Below are positions 1 to 8,607 of a stretch of 15,297 nt of DNA, piece by piece. Origin of the DNA: Clostridia bacterium (GTDB lineage: Bacteria > Bacillota > Clostridia > Oscillospirales > CAG-272); contig JAFYMA010000052.1 of NCBI GenBank assembly GCA_017556845.1, positions 1 to 15,297 on the forward strand. The letters run 5' to 3'. Made by a program: the position numbers and the translations under genes. Under the pieces are notes generated by a model. That model did not search any database, was not told the DNA's origin, and saw only the letters and a program-made list of their open reading frames with translations. Positions within the stretch are counted from its first letter, which is position 1. Every line of letters starts with the position of its first letter.

Positions 1-3000
1 GCTTTATGTCGCACCATATCGGTATGAGTATGATAGCAGCGGCAAATTTCGTATTTGACGGAATATTCGTAAAACGCTTCACATCGGATATTTATATAAA
101 AAGCTCACTTTATTCTCTTTACGAGAAAATACCGACGGAGCAAGAGCCTTATAAGCATCGTGAAAACGAGCAAAGCACCGTATGCGAGCTTGTAAAGCAT
201 AAGCAGGATCAAAGCTGCTGTATCATATCAAACGGATTGTGCCGCCTTAGCGTGTCTGACGGAAAAATATCGCTTGATTACGGTGATATATGTATAAGCG
301 AAAATGAAAAGGAATACGGCAGACTTCGTCTGTTTTCGGATATCAACGGTGACAGCGTCTGTATAAATGACGGAAAAAGCATCTGCTCTGATGCAATAGT
401 ACAGTTCAATGCTGAAAATACCGCATCGGCAAGTATGACGGTAAGCGGTGATAAAAGCGTATTCTGTATTGATGTATCAGCACCGGGGGCAGAAAATATC
501 CGTATGTCCTTTTCCGTCGTTATGGCGAATATGGCGGAATATATATCTCACATCAGCTACAGCCGTCTGTTCGTTACTGCCAAATGCGAAAACGGTATGC
601 TGATATACCGAAGAAAAAGAAACGATAAGCCGTTTTATGTATGCATAGCGGCGATAGAAAACGGTCATAGCAGAAGCCTTGAATACAGATGCGAAAATAA
701 GGGAAGGTATTATTCATCAAATGAAAATACGGAATTTTTCTGTCCTGTAACACCCATTGCCGACATTTGTGTTAAGGGAGAAAAAACGTGCTTTCTTATA
801 TCCTGCGGATACGATCTGCAAAGGGCAAAGGATCAGATATACGAAATATCAAACGTATCTGACATAACGCAGAAAAATAAAGAGCAGATATCAGAGCTTA
901 ACAAAAACGTTTTTCACAACAGATTTTATTCTGACGATATTATGTATGCGTATCTTAACCGAACGTACAGACCGAGTGTTAAAAGCGAAAAGAGTTTTTA
1001 CGGTGTCCATACGCTATGGAAATACGGTATTTCGGGCGACAATCCGATAATGGTGCTTGATATAAGGCAAGAATATATTTCAAAGGTAGCGCCGTTTTCC
1101 GTGCTTACTGCGGTGGCAACTCATAAATCAATGCTGATAAAGGGTGCAAAATACGATACGGTAATACTGTATACGGAAAATAACGAATATAACAGAGAAA
1201 ACAAACAGACTCTCAAGCACGTGTTGAAAAGCATGGGTGCGCTGTCGCTTCTTAATCAGAAAAACGGAATATTTCTCGTAAGATGTGATGACGAAAAGGA
1301 AAAAGAACTGTTTTTTGACGTATCGTTTTATCCGCATATACCGACTAAAAGCGTTCTGCACGGCGAAGAAAAGATCATATCCGCTGAAAGCACGGGCGAA
1401 AATATATATGATATCAAGGACGGCTCAGTGGAGCTGGCAAGTCCGCTTTTGGAAATACCGTGGAGCTACGTTTATGCAAACGAGGACTTCGGCACGCTTG
1501 TAACGCACGATTCGTTAGGCTACAGCTGGTACGGCAATTCGAGAATGGGGAAGCTAACCGAGCATACGTGCGATGTGCTGCAGTACGGCTCTGAAACCGT
1601 TTATCTTGAATATGATGGAGTGCTTTACGACGTTCTGAAATGCTGTGAGAAAGCCGTTTTTCACAGTGAGCAGGCGGAATATACCGCCAACGTGTGCGGC
1701 TTGCACATTACGGTTCAGGCTTGCTGTGATGTAAAATACCCCGAAAAGCATGTATGCGTCAAAATAACGAATTACAAGCAGAAGAGCGTCAACTGCGAAA
1801 TATGCTATAAGGCTGATATCATATGCGGTGAAAAAGCACGTAATTACGGAGCGTTGAGTGCAGTCACAACTGACAAGATTTTGTGCGTTACAGACGTATA
1901 CGGAAATATGCCGGACTGCCTGTTATACAGTGATAATGGCAGTATTTCAGAGTTCAACGGCAGAAGCGGAGCTTTGAGATGCGTGCTTAAAATGAAGGCT
2001 CTGTCATCGTGTAAGGTCGAATATACCTTCGGTGTCCGCCATACTCACATATCACGCAGTAAGACCTTTGATAAAGAGGCACAACTGTATAAAAAGGCGC
2101 TTGACGAGTATCTTGACGTATACGTTCTTGAAACGTCGGATAAAAAGCTCGATATAATGTTCAATAAATTTGCAAAGTATCAAGCACTGTACTGCCGTGT
2201 TTACGCCCGTTGCGGATTTTATCAGACGTCGGGTGCCTTCGGCTTTCGGGATCAGCTTCAGGATATGCTTTGTATTATGTATTCATATCCCGAATATGCA
2301 AGAGAGCATATACTTTTATGTGCCGCCCATCAGTATTTGCAGGGCGATGTTATGCATTGGTGGCATCCTTGTAAGAATAACGATGAAATGGGCATACGCA
2401 CGAGAATATCGGACGATCTTTTGTGGCTTCCGTTCGTCGTTGAAAGGTATATAAAAATAACGGGAGATGAAACGATACTGTTTACGCCCGTAAGCTATCT
2501 GTCATCGCCTTCCCTTGAGCAGTGGGAAAACGACAGATACGAAAAGGCTGAAAAAACGGTTGAAAAGGAAAGCTTATACGCACATTGCGTAAGAGCACTC
2601 AATGCATCGTTCAGCTTTGGGCAAAACGGTCTGCCTTTGTTCAAAAGCGGAGATTGGAATGACGGAATGAATAACGTCAAGGGCGAAAGCGTGTGGCTCG
2701 GCTGGTTTATGTGCAGCGTGCTTGACAAAATGGCGTATTTGGCAGATATCGCAAAGGACGGCGGCGGTAAGGATCAGTATACGAAAAAGCGCAAGGAGCT
2801 TACAGCTCGTATAGAGGATTTTGCCTTCAACGGCAAATATTATATAAGAGGCACGTATGCTGACGGAAAAGCTCTCGGTGATAACGGCACGGGGTGTGAT
2901 GTCGATCTTATCGTTCAGGCGTTTGCCGCTATGTACGGAGAGGACGAAAAAAGAAAGCTTTCGTGCATGAAGCACGCCAAAAAGGTCCTTTACGATAAGG

Positions 3001-3512
3001 AAAATGAAATTTTGCGTCTGTTTTATCCGCCGTTTACCGATAGCGACAGATACAGCGGATATATATGCGATTATCCGCCCGGAATACGTGAAAACGGCGG
3101 ACAGTATACCCACGGAGCAATATGGGGAGCTTTGGGATTTTTCCATGCCGGAATGAATGATGCAGGGTACGATATATTAAAATGTGTAAATCCTCTCGTA
3201 AGATACGAAAGCCGGACTCTTGCAAGAAAATACAAGGGCGAAAGCTACGTTATTGCGGCTGATATTTACGATAACGGCTATTCTCCTGCGCGTTGCGGAT
3301 GGACTTGGTATACGGCAAGTGCAAGCTGGTATTTTATAGCCGTTTTAGAAGGACTTTTAGGCTATGAGGAAAATGACGGTAAAATGTCGGCAAATCCACG
3401 CTACTGCAATGACTTTTCACATTTCAAGCTGACAGTTAAGAAAAACTCAAAAATAACTACGATAACGGGGAAAAAGGGACAAGAAATAAAAATAACGTCG
3501 TCAGAGGCTTAA
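1..3512 (+). CDS. Cyclic beta-1,2-glucan synthase-like protein, C-terminal part (GH94), 5' truncated
   Basis: The reading frame is open to the left edge (codon 3-5 is Phe). The ATG at 6 is internal, because its residues (SHHIGMS, then AANFVFDG) match the end of the glycoamylase-like cyclisation domain (GH189 type) of cyclic beta-1,2-glucan synthases, so the true start lies well outside. About 1,169 residues are visible. After the domain end (to about residue 45) come two GH94 beta-sandwich domains; the second contains GYSWYGNSR near residue 505. The (alpha/alpha)6 catalytic domain covers about 690-1110, with GAFGFRDQLQD at 743-753, HWWHP at 784-788 and the catalytic-acid motif GDWND at 882-886. 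Known members (about 2,800 aa) are membrane enzymes that polymerise, cyclise and, through GH94, phosphorolytically trim beta-1,2-glucan. A stand-alone 1,2-beta-oligoglucan phosphorylase is less likely because of the upstream domain remnant. The GT84 polymerase region cannot be checked here. It is the only plus-strand gene. Confidence 0.85.
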   Translation, partial: FMSHHIGMSMIAAANFVFDGIFVKRFTSDIYIKSSLYSLYEKIPTEQEPYKHRENEQSTVCELVKHKQDQSCCIISNGLCRLSVSDGKISLDYGDICISENEKEYGRLRLFSDINGDSVCINDGKSICSDAIVQFNAENTASASMTVSGDKSVFCIDVSAPGAENIRMSFSVVMANMAEYISHISYSRLFVTAKCENGMLIYRRKRNDKPFYVCIAAIENGHSRSLEYRCENKGRYYSSNENTEFFCPVTPIADICVKGEKTCFLISCGYDLQRAKDQIYEISNVSDITQKNKEQISELNKNVFHNRFYSDDIMYAYLNRTYRPSVKSEKSFYGVHTLWKYGISGDNPIMVLDIRQEYISKVAPFSVLTAVATHKSMLIKGAKYDTVILYTENNEYNRENKQTLKHVLKSMGALSLLNQKNGIFLVRCDDEKEKELFFDVSFYPHIPTKSVLHGEEKIISAESTGENIYDIKDGSVELASPLLEIPWSYVYANEDFGTLVTHDSLGYSWYGNSRMGKLTEHTCDVLQYGSETVYLEYDGVLYDVLKCCEKAVFHSEQAEYTANVCGLHITVQACCDVKYPEKHVCVKITNYKQKSVNCEICYKADIICGEKARNYGALSAVTTDKILCVTDVYGNMPDCLLYSDNGSISEFNGRSGALRCVLKMKALSSCKVEYTFGVRHTHISRSKTFDKEAQLYKKALDEYLDVYVLETSDKKLDIMFNKFAKYQALYCRVYARCGFYQTSGAFGFRDQLQDMLCIMYSYPEYAREHILLCAAHQYLQGDVMHWWHPCKNNDEMGIRTRISDDLLWLPFVVERYIKITGDETILFTPVSYLSSPSLEQWENDRYEKAEKTVEKESLYAHCVRALNASFSFGQNGLPLFKSGDWNDGMNNVKGESVWLGWFMCSVLDKMAYLADIAKDGGGKDQYTKKRKELTARIEDFAFNGKYYIRGTYADGKALGDNGTGCDVDLIVQAFAAMYGEDEKRKLSCMKHAKKVLYDKENEILRLFYPPFTDSDRYSGYICDYPPGIRENGGQYTHGAIWGALGFFHAGMNDAGYDILKCVNPLVRYESRTLARKYKGESYVIAADIYDNGYSPARCGWTWYTASASWYFIAVLEGLLGYEENDGKMSANPRYCNDFSHFKLTVKKNSKITTITGKKGQEIKITSSEA

Positions 3513-3528
3513 CTCTGACGGCGTTATT
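3491..3528. terminator. Bidirectional intrinsic terminator between convergent genes
   Basis: A 16-bp stem (3491-3506 with 3513-3528) has one G-U wobble and a 6-nt loop. It is followed by TATATT on the plus strand and by a T-rich run (TTTATTT) on the minus strand. The plus-gene TAA (3510-3512) lies in the loop. The minus-gene TAA (3527-3529) begins in the other arm. One hairpin therefore serves the glucan synthase gene and the ECF operon. Confidence 0.85.
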
Positions 3529-4198
3529 ATATTCCGTATTTCAGCTTTATTCTTTCAAATTTTTTTCCGAGCGGTTTGAAAAGCATAATTCCGAAAATGA
3601 CGTTTGATACTGTGTATAACGCCATATGCGGAAGCGACGTTACAACTGCACTTATATATAGCGATATGGTAAGTGAGCCGTTATAAAATACAGACGTCCA
3701 TACGTCCATTACAAGCGAATAAAGAATTCCGCAAAGTGCGCCGTATATGATAAATACACACTTGCTTTTCTTGAGTATCGGAGAAATAAGTCCTGACAAA
3801 AAGCCGATCGTTCCCCAAGCCAGCATTTGAAACGGCGTCCACGGGCCTTGCCCGAAATACATATTAGATACGAGCGCAGACGTTGAGCCTATAAGAAATC
3901 CCGCCTCTGCTCCCATATATACGGACGATATGACCGTTATCGCCGTGACGGGCTTTAAAAACGGTATAAATCTGCCTATAACGCAAAGAGAACTCATAAC
4001 CGCACAAAGCACGAGCCGTCTGGACGAAAGCTTTTTTGTATCAAACGAGCAGTAAAACAGCAAAATCGACAGTATTGCAATAATGCACGAAATTATAATA
4101 TAATTGTTTTTGAACGGTAAAAATGTCCCTGCCCATACCGTAAGAGGCATTATAACGAACGGAATTGAATATCTGATGACTTTTTTTAATGTATTCAT
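3527..4198 (-). CDS. ECF transporter S component (substrate-binding), CbrT-like, probable cobalamin
   Basis: A 223-residue integral membrane protein with about seven hydrophobic segments, including two extra ones ahead of the core fold. The core carries GRFIPFLKPVTAI near residues 77-90, then a segment with GAEAGFLIG and SALVSN, then FGQGPWTPFQM near 115-125. The protein ends in FERIKLKYGI. From memory, these motifs and this ending match the clostridial S components grouped as CbrT, predicted to bind cobalamin. That substrate is inferred from family likeness; no B12 riboswitch or B12 gene is visible here. The start ATG overlaps the stop of the ATPase gene (ATGA) and has only a weak Shine-Dalgarno, so translation is probably coupled. 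It is last in the uvrC-ECF operon. S component: confident. Substrate: roughly even odds. Confidence 0.8.
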   Translation of the reverse strand: MNTLKKVIRYSIPFVIMPLTVWAGTFLPFKNNYIIISCIIAILSILLFYCSFDTKKLSSRRLVLCAVMSSLCVIGRFIPFLKPVTAITVISSVYMGAEAGFLIGSTSALVSNMYFGQGPWTPFQMLAWGTIGFLSGLISPILKKSKCVFIIYGALCGILYSLVMDVWTSVFYNGSLTISLYISAVVTSLPHMALYTVSNVIFGIMLFKPLGKKFERIKLKYGI

Positions 4199-5778
4199 AC
4201 CGTTTTTTCACCGTTAATTTTCATTATTTCAACACACTTTTCAACTGTCAATACGTTTTCATAGTAATTTCGGGTCATTATGCTGATGGGCGTCGTATAA
4301 AACGTATTACATCTGAAAAACTCAGCAGTCGGTAAGTTTTGCGTACATTCGCCGCTGAAAAGCAAAGCGCATCTGTCAGCACACATTGCGGCAAATTCGC
4401 TGTCGTGCGTTACGCAAAGCACCGTCTTTCCGCTTTCTTTCAGCTTTTTTATCATATCGGCTATGCTTAATGACGATTCCTTGTCAAGCCCCTTGGTCGG
4501 CTCGTCAAGAAGAAGTATGCTCTGATCGTTGCCCGTTGCCATAGCTAAAGCTAAAAGCTGGGCTTGACCTCCCGATATATCGTAAGGATGATTGTCAAGT
4601 ATCGGAGTGAAATCATAAGGAAATTCGTTGATATTTTTACATACTTGAAGCTCCTGCCTTACCGTATCGTGCGAAAATACCGTAAGCACGTCCTGCGGTA
4701 AAAGCGTGACCGTTTTATACAGATCGCCCGAATATTGCTTCAAGCGCTTGCCGAGTATACGTATTTCTCCGCTGTACGCCCTTAATGCTCCTGCAATGAT
4801 AGACAAAAGCGTTGATTTTCCGCTTCCGTTTCCGCCCAAAAGACAAAATACCTGTCCCTTTTTCACGCAAAGCTCCGCACCGTTAAGAATGTCCTTGCCG
4901 TTTTTCGTATATCTGAAATATACGTTTTTTATCTCAATGGCAGATTCCTTTTGTTCTTCTTTTTTATCTTCGCTCAAATATTTGACGTCGTTTTTGAAAT
5001 ATTTGCGTATGTAATTCCGCCCGTCCTTTACTGTTATCGGAATTTTGCAGTCAATATTGAATTCTGAATATATGCGTGTGCTTGCAGGCAACGCATCTTT
5101 AAGAGGAGGATATCCAGATAAAGCCTTAAGCCCTCCATCTACCGAGCCGAAATAAATAAGCTCCTTATCCAATAACAGCATTTTATCAGCGTATTCAAGA
5201 AGCGGCTCTATGTAATGCTCACTAATGATAACACAGCACGCTAATTCACGGTTTATCTTTTTTATCAGAGATAAAAGCTTTTCCTTTGCTATGGGATCAA
5301 GGCGTGAGGTCGGCTCGTCAAGTACAAGCACGTCAGGCCGGCATATCATAGCCGAGGCAATGGCGACTATCTGCTTTTGCCCGCCGGATAAGGAATCGCA
5401 GTCGCTATACAGAATATCGTCAAGACCGAAAAAGCCCGATGCTTCCGCAATTTTTGCTATCATCTGATCACGAGGCATCGCTTGATTTTCAAGTGCGAAT
5501 GCAAGCTCTGCGTATACCTTGTCGCATACGATCTGCTCGTTTGGACTTTGACATACGTAAGCGATCTTACATTTGTGCGTATCAATATCTCCAAGACGGT
5601 TGCCAAGCGGAGCAATAGACGGCACAAGCTGCTTTAAAAGCGTTGTTTTTCCACCGCCTGTTCTTCCGCAAACGACGATAAATTCTCCCTCGTTTACGGA
5701 AAATGAAATATTCTTCAAGCTTGCAGAAGAAGACGTAGGATACGTAAACGTCAGATCCTTGACAGTAAGTATTTCCAT
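4195..5778 (-). CDS. ECF transporter fused double ATPase (A1-A2), CbrU-like
   Basis: 527 residues with two complete ABC ATPase domains in one chain, in place of separate EcfA1 and EcfA2. Domain 1: Walker A GRTGGGKTT 38-46, Q-loop Gln77, signature LSGGQ 130-134, Walker B LVLDEP 151-156, switch His188. Domain 2 (about 280-490): Walker A GGNGSGKST 315-323, Q-loop Gln362, signature ISGGQ 401-405, Walker B LLLDEP 422-427, His458. All catalytic motifs look intact in both halves. The tail (FYTTPISIMTRN and onward) resembles the C-terminal extension of CbrU-type ATPases. I start it at 5778, not at the upstream in-frame ATG at 5835, because AAAGGAG sits 5 nt before 5778 and the first ABC strand begins at once. 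It overlaps the end of the T-component gene by 28 bp. It powers uptake with the adjacent T and S proteins. Confidence 0.9.
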   Translation of the reverse strand: MEILTVKDLTFTYPTSSSASLKNISFSVNEGEFIVVCGRTGGGKTTLLKQLVPSIAPLGNRLGDIDTHKCKIAYVCQSPNEQIVCDKVYAELAFALENQAMPRDQMIAKIAEASGFFGLDDILYSDCDSLSGGQKQIVAIASAMICRPDVLVLDEPTSRLDPIAKEKLLSLIKKINRELACCVIISEHYIEPLLEYADKMLLLDKELIYFGSVDGGLKALSGYPPLKDALPASTRIYSEFNIDCKIPITVKDGRNYIRKYFKNDVKYLSEDKKEEQKESAIEIKNVYFRYTKNGKDILNGAELCVKKGQVFCLLGGNGSGKSTLLSIIAGALRAYSGEIRILGKRLKQYSGDLYKTVTLLPQDVLTVFSHDTVRQELQVCKNINEFPYDFTPILDNHPYDISGGQAQLLALAMATGNDQSILLLDEPTKGLDKESSLSIADMIKKLKESGKTVLCVTHDSEFAAMCADRCALLFSGECTQNLPTAEFFRCNTFYTTPISIMTRNYYENVLTVEKCVEIMKINGEKTV

Positions 5779-6620
5779 TTTATCTCCTTTCCTGCTTGTG
5801 TTAATGTCGGCAAAAATACGAGTGCTGCCCAGCAAATATACGATGCGTACATAAGTGGTGAGGCTTTCGGTACGGTAATTGTCGGGTAGTATTCAAACGA
5901 TATACACCCGCTTGCTATTGCAAAAACGGTAACGATTGCCAAAAGCACGTAAATAATAATGTATATAATATCATATAAACGAAGCTTGTAAAACGAAAAG
6001 CAAGTGCGGTTAATATTTCCGTATCCTCTTGCTTCCATGCTGTCTGCGGTGATAATGCCGTTTTCCGTGCATCTCGTTATCATTACGGACAAAACTCTTA
6101 TCTCGCATTTTAATTTGTTTATGACCGTATCGTTTTTACATATTCCCATACATATCTGTGCTTTGCGACTCTGACTGTAAAGGCGTAAAAACATAGGTAC
6201 AAAGCGTATTACAGATGAAATAAGCAGGGCAATATGGGGCGATAGCTTTCCGAAAAGATATATTATCTTTTCGCCTGTCATTATCCGTGAAAACGAAAAG
6301 AACCAATAGATCACGGCTGTTATAGAAAGTGAAGCGGATACCCCGTATAAAACCGCCTCGAGCGTTATTGCGAAATCGTTGATGAAGAAAAGTGCAGTCG
6401 CGCCGCTTGTGTTGAAAAGTGGGTTGAGTATTGCCATAAGGACGAATAAAACAATTGAAAATACGGCTTTTTTTGCTGTATTATAGCCGAAATTGCACGC
6501 AACTGCACCTATAAGCGACAGTAACTGTATTACAGGGCTTGAAGATGCTGCGGTGATGCACACTACGATAGCGTAAAACGAAAATACGCTTAGCGGGTTG
6601 CTTTGCATAACAGTCCTCAT
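5751..6620 (-). CDS. ECF transporter T component (EcfT/CbiQ family), CbrV-like
   Basis: A 289-residue membrane protein, the scaffold that couples the ATPases to the S component. Hydrophobic segments cluster at about 12-45, 50-68, 82-110, 128-147, 215-238 and 258-272. The motif NPLFN (66-70) is typical of this T-component group. The second coupling-helix signature MEARG is present at 195-199 in SMEARGYG. The position of the first A-R-G signature reads C-M-G (157-159), a departure from classical EcfT that I believe is common in CbrV-like members. I use the ATG at 6620 because AAAGGAG lies 5 nt before it. An ATG at 6635 would give an ATGA overlap with uvrC but has no ribosome site. It follows uvrC by 11 nt and overlaps the ATPase start, so the four genes are probably co-transcribed. 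Confidence 0.85.
   Translation of the reverse strand: MRTVMQSNPLSVFSFYAIVVCITAASSSPVIQLLSLIGAVACNFGYNTAKKAVFSIVLFVLMAILNPLFNTSGATALFFINDFAITLEAVLYGVSASLSITAVIYWFFSFSRIMTGEKIIYLFGKLSPHIALLISSVIRFVPMFLRLYSQSRKAQICMGICKNDTVINKLKCEIRVLSVMITRCTENGIITADSMEARGYGNINRTCFSFYKLRLYDIIYIIIYVLLAIVTVFAIASGCISFEYYPTITVPKASPLMYASYICWAALVFLPTLTQAGKEIKWKYLLSRI
5784..5790 (-). promoter_or_regulatory. Ribosome binding site fixing the ATPase start
   Basis: AAAGGAG is 5 nt upstream of the ATG at 5778. It lies inside the last codons of the T-component gene. It supports the shorter 527-residue ATPase over an extension to 5835. Confidence 0.8.
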
Positions 6621-6624
6621 GGCG

Positions 6625-6632
6625 TCTCCTTT
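6625..6632 (-). promoter_or_regulatory. Ribosome binding site fixing the T-component start
   Basis: AAAGGAGA precedes ATG 6620 by a short spacer and touches the uvrC stop codon (6632-6634). It argues for translation from 6620, not from the ATG at 6635. Confidence 0.75.
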
Positions 6633-8470
6633 CATTTGTTTTCGGAAAAATATGAAATAATGCTTTCGGCAATCTTTCGGTTTATGCCTTTGACCTCTTC
6701 GAGCTGCTCCGCCGTTGCTTTTTTCAGCGCATCAAGACTTTCAAAATGCTCAAGCAGTGCAAGAGCCTTTTTTTCTCCTACGCCGTTTATAGCGGTAAGA
6801 GAGGAGGTTTTCAGGCTCTTCCGCTTAGCCTGCTTCATTTTGCCGATGGTAAAGCGGTGGACCTCTTCCTGCAGCTTGTAAAGAAAAATGAAAAGCTCGT
6901 CGGTTCTTGAAAGAGATATTTCCTCGTATCCGTTCGTCAAGGCGCGCGTCTTGTGATAATCATCCTTGACCATACCGAATATGGGTACGTTATATCCGCG
7001 TTCTTCAAACAGACGTCTTATAATTCTCGTATGGGTGCTTCCGCCGTCAAGAAGGATAAGATCGGGAAGCTTTTCGAAGCCTGAGCTTTTTGCCTCGTAG
7101 CTGTCAAGCCTGCGTGAAAGCACCTCGTGCATAGATGCGTAATCGTCCTGAATATCGGTGCTTTTGATGTTGAATATACGGTATGCGCTTTTTTTAAGGG
7201 ATGCATTTTCGCTTACTATCATACCTGCGGTGATATTATCGTTGCCGTAGTTGGAAATATCGTACGCTTCTATTCTTTCGGGGATTATCTCCAGGGCAAG
7301 CGCCTTAGCAAGAGAAACGAGCACCCTGTCGCTTTTCATAGCCTCGCTTTCAAATTGGAGCGCCTTCTGCTTTGCGTTATCGCACACAAGACGGCAAAGC
7401 TGCGCCTTTTCTCCCCTCATAGGATAAACGACGTTTACGTTACTGCCCCTTAACGAAGAAAGGTATTCCTTTATACTGTTGGAATCATTATCTGAAAAAA
7501 GCTGATCGCTTATGAGGATCTCCTTCGGTATCTGTCCTCGTTGCTCGTATATTCCGCAGATGAACGATTCAAGCTCCTCGTCACCGTCGAGTGCGTACGC
7601 ACCGATGCTGTAGCTCTGCGTATCAAAGATTATTCCGCCCCTTATGAAGAAAAATGCAATGATGCTTACTGCATCTGATCTGTGAATGCCGATAACATCG
7701 CAATTCACGTCGCTTGATGCTACGACCTTCTGAGTTTTATACAAAGCTTCAAGGGCGGATATTCTGTCACGGTATTTTGCTGCCGCTTCAAACGCAAGAC
7801 TTTCCGACGCACTGAGCATTTTTTCATTCAGCATTTTTTTCGCTTCAGATATATCGCCCTTAAGCACAGATTGAACGCCGTCGATCAACGCTTTGTATTC
7901 GTTTGACGAAAGCCTGCCGGTACAAACTCCGCAGCATCTGCCGATCTGACTGTTAAGGCAGGGGCGGCTTTTTCCTATATCCCTCGGAAACACCTTTTTG
8001 CACGACGGAATACCGTATATTCTTCCGACGGTCTTTACTATCTGCCGTGCCGTCTGTCCGCTTGAATACGGACCGAAATACACACCCTTACCCTTGACTC
8101 TGCTGCGTGTTATTACAAGAGTCGGATATTCCTCGTTCGTTAAAAGAATATAAGGATAGCTTTTATCATCCTTGAGCTTTATGTTATACCTCGGCTCAAG
8201 CTGCTTTATCTTGCTGTTTTCAAGAGCGAGCGCCTCTATCTCCGTATCGCACAGAATGTAATCAAAATCAAATACGTTTGATACCATTCTGTCGGTTTTT
8301 GCTCCATGAAACGTGGACTGGAAATATTGGCTGACTCTGTTTTTCAGAGTCTTGGATTTTCCGACGTATATGACTTGCCCGTCGGCATCCTTCATAAGAT
8401 ATACCCCCGGACGCTTCGGCAAAAGGGAAGCCTTCTGCCTTAAACGGTCAAGGTGCTTGTTTTTTATCAT
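6632..8470 (-). CDS. uvrC: UvrABC nucleotide excision repair endonuclease subunit UvrC
   Basis: 612 residues, the normal UvrC length. UvrC makes the dual incisions flanking a lesion bound by UvrB. An N-terminal GIY-YIG nuclease carries GVY 22-24 and YVGKSK 35-40. Four cysteines at 157, 171, 179 and 183 have nearly the spacing of the iron-sulfur ligands described for E. coli UvrC. The UVR (UvrB-binding) helix lies near 205-240. The RNase H-like nuclease (about 385-545) has Asp404 in YDISN, Asp475 in LLDGG and His539 in EEVHRF. Two helix-hairpin-helix motifs near 558-608 include INGVGEKKAL. The ATG at 8470 is preceded by a GGAAAG-type ribosome site. Placing a repair gene in front of a vitamin transporter is unusual, but the 11-nt spacing suggests one transcript. 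No clear promoter lies immediately upstream; a hairpin separates it from ptsH. Confidence 0.97.
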   Translation of the reverse strand: MIKNKHLDRLRQKASLLPKRPGVYLMKDADGQVIYVGKSKTLKNRVSQYFQSTFHGAKTDRMVSNVFDFDYILCDTEIEALALENSKIKQLEPRYNIKLKDDKSYPYILLTNEEYPTLVITRSRVKGKGVYFGPYSSGQTARQIVKTVGRIYGIPSCKKVFPRDIGKSRPCLNSQIGRCCGVCTGRLSSNEYKALIDGVQSVLKGDISEAKKMLNEKMLSASESLAFEAAAKYRDRISALEALYKTQKVVASSDVNCDVIGIHRSDAVSIIAFFFIRGGIIFDTQSYSIGAYALDGDEELESFICGIYEQRGQIPKEILISDQLFSDNDSNSIKEYLSSLRGSNVNVVYPMRGEKAQLCRLVCDNAKQKALQFESEAMKSDRVLVSLAKALALEIIPERIEAYDISNYGNDNITAGMIVSENASLKKSAYRIFNIKSTDIQDDYASMHEVLSRRLDSYEAKSSGFEKLPDLILLDGGSTHTRIIRRLFEERGYNVPIFGMVKDDYHKTRALTNGYEEISLSRTDELFIFLYKLQEEVHRFTIGKMKQAKRKSLKTSSLTAINGVGEKKALALLEHFESLDALKKATAEQLEEVKGINRKIAESIISYFSENK

Positions 8471-8500
8471 TTTATCTTTCCTTTCCGTAGGGAAGATTTT

Positions 8501-8585
8501 TAATTAAAACAAAAGGCGAAAAACCGTACCAACCGCACCAACACCTGAAAGGTGAAATAATGCGGCAAAAACACGGTTTTCGCCT
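8501..8585 (-). terminator. Long three-tier hairpin terminator after ptsH
   Basis: Three nested helices are visible. The outer one is about 13 bp (8514-8527 with 8573-8585, one bulged base). The middle one is 5 bp plus a wobble (8533-8537 with 8561-8565). The apical one is 5 bp with a 3-nt loop (8542-8546 with 8550-8554). On the minus strand a T-rich tail (TTTGTTTTAATT) follows, as in an intrinsic terminator. Leakage could still feed uvrC, which starts about 30 nt further on. Confidence 0.75.
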
Positions 8586-8607
8586 GAAAATTCATTTTAA
8601 AATACAA

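Noticed and set aside
2574..3146. 190-codon open frame on the minus strand inside the glucan synthase gene
   Set aside because: It is antisense to the conserved GH94 catalytic region, shows no domain or ribosome site, and fits a shadow frame.
4195..5778. ABC-F type ribosome-protection ATPase
   Set aside because: The immediate neighbours are a CbiQ-type T component and an ECF S component, and the linker lacks the ABC-F arrangement.
8501..8585. Possible riboswitch in front of uvrC and the ECF operon
   Set aside because: The structure is a single linear stack with a T-rich tail right after ptsH, with no junction or conserved cobalamin-type elements visible. A terminator explains it.
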